Below are positions 51,267 to 55,995 of a stretch of DNA of 55,995 nt, one piece after another (the stretch's first letter is position 1; every line of letters begins with the position of its first letter). This DNA comes from Pachysolen tannophilus NRRL Y-2460 (lineage: Eukaryota > Ascomycota > Pichiomycetes > Alaninales > Pachysolenaceae). Under the pieces are notes generated by a model. It saw only the letters and a list, made by a program, of their open reading frames with translations, ran no database searches and was not told the DNA's origin. The position numbers and the translations under genes were made by a program. The DNA lies in assembly GCA_001661245.1 (NCBI GenBank), contig KV454012.1:1414474-1470468 (forward strand). The letters are read 5' to 3'.

Positions 51267-52304
51267 ATGTCGGGGATATTGAATCATAACAATGATTCAA
51301 TAGTTAGTTTGATGAAACCGACTTTATATCAGATATATGGGAATGATGAAGTTGATTTGGATAATGAGAATAATGATATTTATGTTAATTTGAATGAGAA
51401 TATTAATAGGCATAATATTAATGCTGATAATGAAGGTTATTTTTTAGTCAATAGACATTTAAAGAAGAATGAAAAAAGACCTTTATTACAAAAAATTATT
51501 ATTACAATGTTAAAACTTTTAGTATTAGCAATAATGGGTAATTTATATTTTAAACTTTTAGAATCAATTAATTATAATGATGAAGGTAAATCAACAAAAT
51601 TACCAAACTTGAATGATTTTAAAATATTATTTTTATTTTCACATTTTTTAGGAAAATTTAATTTAATTAATTTTAAAAATGAAAAATTTGGTGTTGCTCT
51701 TAATTGTTCATTAGAAGGAATACTGTTGGGATTAATCCAACCAGTGGTATTAGATAATTTATTAAAATTGGTTTTTGAAAAAAAACAAAACAAAACAAAT
51801 TCTACATTGCACATTAAAATTCCAACTGGAACAGTATCAGCTGAAACAGTTATTTCTGAAGCTGAAAATTTATCAAGTGGAAATTTAAAAGTGGAAAAAA
51901 AATTATCAAAAAATAACAACAGTATTTCCAACAGTAAGAATTTGGCATCTTTTATAAATAAAAATTATGAAACAATTTTGAGATCAACAGTTGCAGTTAT
52001 TGGTATTTCTTATGGTTTGAAAAAAATAGAATGGGAATCTTCCCTTCAAGCTTCTATTTCATGGTCATTACTAAACCCATGTTTATGGCTATTGTTAGAT
52101 GGAACTTGGTATGGATTCTTAAGCAATTCGTTTGTAAGTTGTACCATGATGGTCTTGGGTCTTGTCTTTGGAGATACTAACAAGAACCTAGTCGATTTAT
52201 TTGATCTCGAAGAATTGAGCAAAATCTTATGGTTAGGTAGCTTTTCGTTTATTGGTATGTTGATTTTTAGCAAAGTTGGAAGATACTTGTTTGGTCGGGA
52301 TTGA
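51267..52304 (+). CDS. NSG1: Insig-family ER protein (NSG1/NSG2-like)
   Basis: 345 aa. After a ~75-residue cytosolic N-terminus come about six membrane segments. The Insig core is clear: GVALNCSLEGILLGLIQPVVLDNLL, then after a lumen/cytosol loop STVAVIGISYGLKKIEWESSLQASI and SLLNPCLWLLLDGTWYGFLSN (family pattern: rKieWsSslQas ... LWyllDgt.sGf). In S. cerevisiae, Nsg1 and Nsg2 bind HMG-CoA reductase Hmg2 and slow its sterol-dependent degradation. A variable 45-residue loop (about 175-225) separates the two halves. A single Nsg-type gene is expected in non-WGD yeasts; NSG1 versus NSG2 cannot be told here. Confidence 0.88.
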   Translation: MSGILNHNNDSIVSLMKPTLYQIYGNDEVDLDNENNDIYVNLNENINRHNINADNEGYFLVNRHLKKNEKRPLLQKIIITMLKLLVLAIMGNLYFKLLESINYNDEGKSTKLPNLNDFKILFLFSHFLGKFNLINFKNEKFGVALNCSLEGILLGLIQPVVLDNLLKLVFEKKQNKTNSTLHIKIPTGTVSAETVISEAENLSSGNLKVEKKLSKNNNSISNSKNLASFINKNYETILRSTVAVIGISYGLKKIEWESSLQASISWSLLNPCLWLLLDGTWYGFLSNSFVSCTMMVLGLVFGDTNKNLVDLFDLEELSKILWLGSFSFIGMLIFSKVGRYLFGRD

Positions 52305-52409
52305 AAATAATAGTTTTTTGAAAGAAAGAAAAAAAAAAATAATAATTTTAAACTGAATTTTAACAACAACGATAATAAAAAGAGAGACTTAATTATTTAT
52401 TATAAACTA

Positions 52410-52441
52410 TGGACTTCTTCTTCTTCTTCTTCTTCTTCTTC
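52410..52441. repeat. (CTT)n microsatellite
   Basis: About ten CTT units in the 256-bp convergent spacer (52305-52560) between NSG and the PGA1-like gene. An (AT)n run follows at 52466-52485. Confidence 0.85.
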
Positions 52442-52560
52442 ATTAATACAAGGCAATTTACCTATCTATATATATATATATATTTAATACTATATCTTAT
52501 AATAATTCGATAAATGACAGTATTACCTGGGATGTGTGTGTGTGTTGTTTTTTTTTTCTA

Positions 52561-53373
52561 TTACAATAATTTATCCTTTTGTTCTTCTAAATCAATCTTA
52601 CTAAAAATAAATTTATAAATTATCCAACTGAAGCCAATTCCAAGAAAGATATAACAAAAGACAGATCCTATTAACCAAATTAAATATGTTGAATCTATTT
52701 CTCCAATATCAAGTAATATTCCATCTAAATATTGATCCAAGTTTTCTACTTTATAATCATTGAATTTTGTAGAAAAATAATAATTTGGAGTAATTTTAAT
52801 AACTAAAAAATCTTTCCTATCATCATTTAAAATTAAACTTGAATAATCTGTATAATTATTATTAATAAATCTTTTAATATGCTTTTCATTTTGTTTTTTT
52901 TCCAAAAAAAAATCACTTGAATCACTATCTAAAGATATCACTTTATGATTTAAATCTATTTCAATTGGATTTAATGCATTCCAACATACTTTAAAATTGA
53001 AATTTTTCCAACGGGAACTTTGATTTATCACTTCTAGCCAAAGTTCAATAATTATTAAATTTTCAGAATCATTTAAATTTTTTTCCAAATCATTATTATT
53101 CAATTCATCAATAATTTCTTTATGTATACTCAATAAATCCAATATTATTCTTTGATTTTTAAATTTTGAATTTGGTAATTCTAAAGTTGGTAATTTATTC
53201 AGTGAAATCAATGATGATGAAATATGTACATCATTCGATCTTAATTCAAAAGCATTTAATTTGTATATATCTCTAGATGGTGGAATGGATAATGATATAG
53301 TTTCTGTATTGGCCAAAATTTTTTGGGGGTAAAAAACCAACAATAATAGCCAACTTATTAGTATTATTCTCAT
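52561..53373 (-). CDS. Type I ER membrane protein, PGA1-like (GPI mannosyltransferase II subunit), tentative
   Basis: 270 aa with a signal peptide (1-21, MRIILISWLLLLVFYPQKILA), a lumenal domain and one C-terminal membrane segment (about 227-250, TYLIWLIGSVFCYIFLGIGFSWIIY) followed by a short charged cytosolic tail. The lumenal segment WKNFNFKVCWNALNPIEIDL looks like the conserved core I associate with Pga1, the partner of Gpi18 that adds the second mannose to GPI anchors. PIG-X/PBN1-type proteins have a similar topology and are the main alternative. Several N-glycosylation sequons (for example NQS, NYT) lie in the lumenal part. Topology is well supported; the name is not. Confidence 0.5.
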   Translation of the reverse strand: MRIILISWLLLLVFYPQKILANTETISLSIPPSRDIYKLNAFELRSNDVHISSSLISLNKLPTLELPNSKFKNQRIILDLLSIHKEIIDELNNNDLEKNLNDSENLIIIELWLEVINQSSRWKNFNFKVCWNALNPIEIDLNHKVISLDSDSSDFFLEKKQNEKHIKRFINNNYTDYSSLILNDDRKDFLVIKITPNYYFSTKFNDYKVENLDQYLDGILLDIGEIDSTYLIWLIGSVFCYIFLGIGFSWIIYKFIFSKIDLEEQKDKLL

Positions 53374-53489
53374 AATTATCGTTTAATATATAATATTTAT
53401 CTTTTTATTAATGATTTTTAATTTTTCTACAATTAATTTAAAATGATAAAATCGTTAAATTCAGTTATAGTAAAAAGACTGAAATTTTA

Positions 53490-53552
53490 ATAAATAAATA
53501 AATGAATAAATAAATAAATATAAATAAATAAAAATAAAATAAATAAATAAAT
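53490..53552. repeat. (AAAT)n tetranucleotide repeat
   Basis: AAATAAATAAATG-type repeats, slightly interrupted, in the 189-bp spacer between the PGA1-like start and the NUZM stop. It could act in 3' end formation of NUZM or as a nucleosome-poor promoter. Confidence 0.8.
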
Positions 53553-53562
53553 AATTTTGAAA

Positions 53563-54238
53563 TCAATTTTTAGCTTCTGTAAAAATTCTAACCGGATAAG
53601 TCTCATCATACATACCATGTTCGTTTTCTGATAAAATTTTCCATTTGAATTTATTCAAGTTTGGAGCAACTACAGGTTCACCTTGAGGACCCAATATTTC
53701 ACCATTAATAATCTTATCATTACCAGAAACTTTAACTAAAGTTGTATTTAATAAAGCCTTATCCTTTTCATATAATTCCAACTCTTTAATTCCTTTATTT
53801 CCAATAGATATTCTTGGATTCAGTAAACTTCCAAGAGTTAACAATCCTCCAAGTTTAACTTGATCTATTTTCGAAGTTTTTGGAAAACTTCTTCTAAAAT
53901 CTCTATCAAAATAATTATTTTTAGCAATATCTCCAGATGGAATAGTAATCGGATCTTTATAATTGGCTTTAATTTCAGTATCGGTAGGTGATGGAACACG
54001 GAAATACTTCACCAATGGATTACCTGATGACCTATTTGGTACTAAAGTAAGAATTTGTCTTATCTTTTCCCAAATTCCAACAGAACCAGTGGTGTATTTC
54101 TATAATGGCAAAAAAAAAAATAATAATAATTATCATTCTTTTAGTAAAAATCCATATAAATTTGTACATCTCTTTATCTTGAATAAAAAAAATTAAAAAT
54201 TTACTTACTTTAAAAACAGCAACAGGACCTCCAGACAT
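53563..54238 (-). CDS. NUZM: NUZM-type 21-kDa subunit of respiratory complex I
   Basis: Two exons (54209-54238 and 53563-54099) encode 188 aa. Exon 1 gives MSGGPVAVFK. Exon 2 continues KYTTGSVGIWEKIRQILTLV, then PNRSSGNPLVKYFRVPSP, YKDPITIPSGDIAKNNYFDRDFRRSFP and a C-terminal lobe. This is the fungal NUZM / N. crassa 21.3-kDa family, related to NDUFA7, an accessory subunit of NADH:ubiquinone oxidoreductase. Using only the longer 3' open frame would lose the conserved PNRSSGNPL segment. Saccharomyces lineages have lost complex I, so its presence is a strong taxonomic marker. Confidence 0.92.
54100..54208 (-). other. Spliceosomal intron in NUZM
   Basis: 109 nt on the minus strand. Donor GTAAGT begins at 54208 after AAA. 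Branch-like TACTAAA is at 54140-54146 (read on the minus strand) and the acceptor TTATAG ends at 54100. Phase 0; the join AAA|AAATACACC gives FKKYTTGSVG. Confidence 0.9.
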
Positions 54239-54286
54239 GATAGAACTAATCCGATTCCAATAGATTCAAAAAGAATAGAAACTTTA

Positions 54287-54324
<38 letters not shown>

Positions 54325-54517
54325 AGAAAGAAATTAATTAATATTGTATTGCGGAATTAATTGTAATTTGTTTTTTCGGTTTTCATATTAAATTTACCCT
54401 TTTGGATTCCTGGTATTTTTTACTTTAGTAATTAATATAAATATATATATATATAATATATAAATATATATTTTTTAATCAATTAGAAACGGATAGGTTT
54501 ATAGAGACGTTGGTAAA

Positions 54518-54589
54518 ATGCCATGGATTCTTAGTAGGTTACTATTAGGTGGGAATAGTACTGAAGCCGATACCCAAGTAAGTCTTGAG

Positions 54590-54621
<32 letters not shown>

Positions 54622-55258
54622 AGAAGTTCAACAAGGTCAAACAGAACATGTAGATATAGATTTACAGCAACAAGAAGATAGAGTACTTGCACAATTAATA
54701 TTACGTTTTTTGCAAACTGGACATGATCAATTAGAACAAGAGCAAAGGCGGCAAATCACAAGCAACAATACTAGTGAAGAAGATGCTTTAAATGCAGAAA
54801 TAGATAGAGTCTTTAGAGTTCATAATAATGCTCATAGATATGGTTCATTTTTTTTACATTTGATCTTTTCAGCATGTCTGATTTTATTATTAGGATCTTT
54901 TTTAAAAATCACATTTTCATTTCTGACTTTCAGCGCTGATATAACAAAAGATTTAGATGATTTTACTTTTATTTTTGATAATAATGGTACAGAAAAATTG
55001 GATGGTTCTAGGTTAATTGTTAAATTTAATAAAATAGTAGAAGAAGAATTGAATAGGTATTCTTTCCATGATTTTAAAGATTCAAGTAAATACTTGACTT
55101 TATTATTATTCTATATATATACAGGTATCACCTCTTTTATACTGCTTATTTTCTTCACAGTGGGGACAACTTGTTTAACCTTAATCTTGGGTAAAAGATG
55201 GTATTGTCTAGATAAGTTCTTACTAACAGTCACTTCAGAATCGAACGGGATTTTTTAG
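54518..55258 (+). CDS. Unrecognised two-pass membrane protein with a poly-Glu tract
   Basis: 246 aa. The start MPWILSRLLLGGN is followed by 13 consecutive Glu (about 25-37, GAA/GAG repeat), a Gln/Glu-rich helix, and two membrane segments at about 112-133 (FFLHLIFSACLILLLGSF) and 196-222 (YLTLLLFYIYTGITSFILLIFF). A ~60-residue loop between them (DLDDFTFIFDNNGTEKLDG) contains a possible N-glycosylation sequon NGT. I do not recognise the family. It is divergent from NUZM (279 bp between starts) and tandem with another small membrane protein. Confidence 0.65.
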
Positions 55259-55336
55259 CACGAAAAAAAATGAAAAAAAAAAATTTTTTTTTTTTTTTTT
55301 CCTGACAAAAATATATCGAATACATCAGATAAATAG

Positions 55337-55368
<32 letters not shown>

Positions 55369-55539
55369 GCAGAAAGGAAAGTGATAGGGAACTTATATTG
55401 TTGGTTATTTGTATTTGAAATGAATGATGAGTGTTAGCGCATGATTAGGTAGTGTTATGCGGTTTGTTTTTTTCTTTACGAATTTTCAATTTTTATAAAA
55501 TTTCTATTTTTTTTTTTTTTTTTTTTCATTTTTATTGAA

Positions 55540-55935
55540 ATGTCTCATCATCATATACTGGCACTGATACCTTCATCTGTGAATTTTTATGGTGACTCAA
55601 GATTAGGATCCAAGTATCAATCGATCATAAGTTTGTTCAAGTATTCGATTTTATTTGTTTTAGGGTGTATAATCTTGTCAAGGTTAGATAGATCTGGTGA
55701 CGGATTAAGATCCTTTGTACAATTTTTATGGAAATATTTAAATTCCTCGAATCCCTTGATGGATTATTTAATAATGCAAAATGATAGATTTGTTGGGAAT
55801 AGTCACAATCATAATCAAAATCAATTATTTGGAGAGTTAATATTTGATCCTGGTGATAGGTTTCAAACTTTCAATAGTATGGCTCTATGTTTAATAACTT
55901 TTTTCGGTTTAGGGTTCGTTGGGTTGCTAAGTTGA
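55540..55935 (+). CDS. Unrecognised small membrane protein
   Basis: 131 aa from ATG (MSHHHILALIPSSVNFYGD). Two hydrophobic segments, about 30-48 (SIISLFKYSILFVLGCIIL) and 112-130 (MALCLITFFGLGFVGLLS), with a hydrophilic loop of ~60 residues between that includes NHNHNQNQ-like low complexity (NSHNHNQNQ). Two CTG codons lie within the first ten residues. No family recognised; the next gene downstream is beyond the window edge, and the 281-bp gap from the previous gene holds only poly-A/T and (AT)n. Confidence 0.6.
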   Translation: MSHHHILALIPSSVNFYGDSRLGSKYQSIISLFKYSILFVLGCIILSRLDRSGDGLRSFVQFLWKYLNSSNPLMDYLIMQNDRFVGNSHNHNQNQLFGELIFDPGDRFQTFNSMALCLITFFGLGFVGLLS

Positions 55936-55995
55936 TAAGGTTTAAAAGGTAATTAAAAGATTTTTTTTTTTTTTTTTTTTATTTTTTATTTATTA

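Noticed and set aside
1-55995. tRNA, rRNA, transposon, LTR element or CRISPR array
   Set aside because: I looked for B-box-like GGTTCRANTCC, cloverleaf-sized GC islands, transposase or reverse transcriptase words, long terminal repeats and regularly spaced repeats, and saw none. A tRNAscan-SE and repeat search would settle it.

Overview
This is a fragment of a budding-yeast (Saccharomycotina) nuclear chromosome. It is very AT-rich. The genes are compact and mostly intronless. The three introns I can place are short and sit near the 5' end, two with TACTAAC and one with TACTAAA as branch-point box. The proteins are of yeast type (Sec7 GEF, RDS3, eisosome proteins, HSP104, TBC GAP, Insig, endosulfine). 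An N-acetylglucosamine (GlcNAc) catabolic gene pair and a respiratory complex I subunit (NUZM type) rule out the Saccharomyces lineage and fit the Candida/Debaryomyces (CTG) clade or a near relative. CTG codons are rare. A few sit where small or polar residues are expected, so every CTG shown as Leu in a standard translation should be held open (Ser or even Ala). Two runs of N (30062-30329, 41813-42062) are assembly gaps.

Layout, left to right. SYT1 (-), RDS3 (-) and ASR1 (+) form a block that, from memory, is also adjacent in S. cerevisiae (YPR095C-YPR094W-YPR093C). Next is a GlcNAc module: an MFS transporter of the NAG3/NAG4 type (+), the deacetylase DAC1 (-) and the GlcNAc kinase HXK1/NAG5 (+), the last two divergent from one 612-bp promoter. 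After it lies a PX-domain protein (YPR097W family, +), which brings back the same S. cerevisiae neighbourhood, so the GlcNAc module sits inside an old synteny block. Then come an unrecognised intron-containing gene (+), the eisosome core gene LSP1/PIL1 (-), SYM1 with an intron (+), the PP2A B56 subunit RTS1 (+), an MNN4-like LicD protein (+), a membrane-anchored MOSC protein (-), gap 1, HSP104 (+) with a perfect heat-shock element, GYP2/MDR1-type TBC GAP (+) and a SEG1-like eisosome protein (-).

From about 41 to 48.4 kb the window is gene-poor. It holds gap 2 and one gene for a glutamine-rich protein with a basic C-terminal domain I cannot assign to a known family (-). That gene is separated from the endosulfine gene IGO1/2 (+) by a 3.2-kb divergent intergenic region. 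The last 7.5 kb are denser: an asparagine-rich tail-anchored protein (-), Insig/NSG1 (+), a PGA1-like GPI-synthesis subunit (-, tentative), the intron-containing NUZM complex I subunit (-), and two unrecognised small membrane proteins (+).

Themes: GlcNAc uptake and catabolism (HXK1, DAC1, possibly the MFS; the deaminase NAG1 is not in the window), plasma-membrane organisation (LSP1, SEG1-like, perhaps the PX protein), the secretory pathway and glycosylation (SYT1, GYP2, MNN4-like, PGA1-like, NSG), and stress (HSP104, IGO). I saw no tRNA, rRNA, transposon, LTR element or CRISPR array. The most promising observations are the array of CGG-N4-CGG motifs before the transporter, the unassigned basic domain with its long promoter and repeat arrays, the CTG question, and the PHRF1-like architecture of ASR1.
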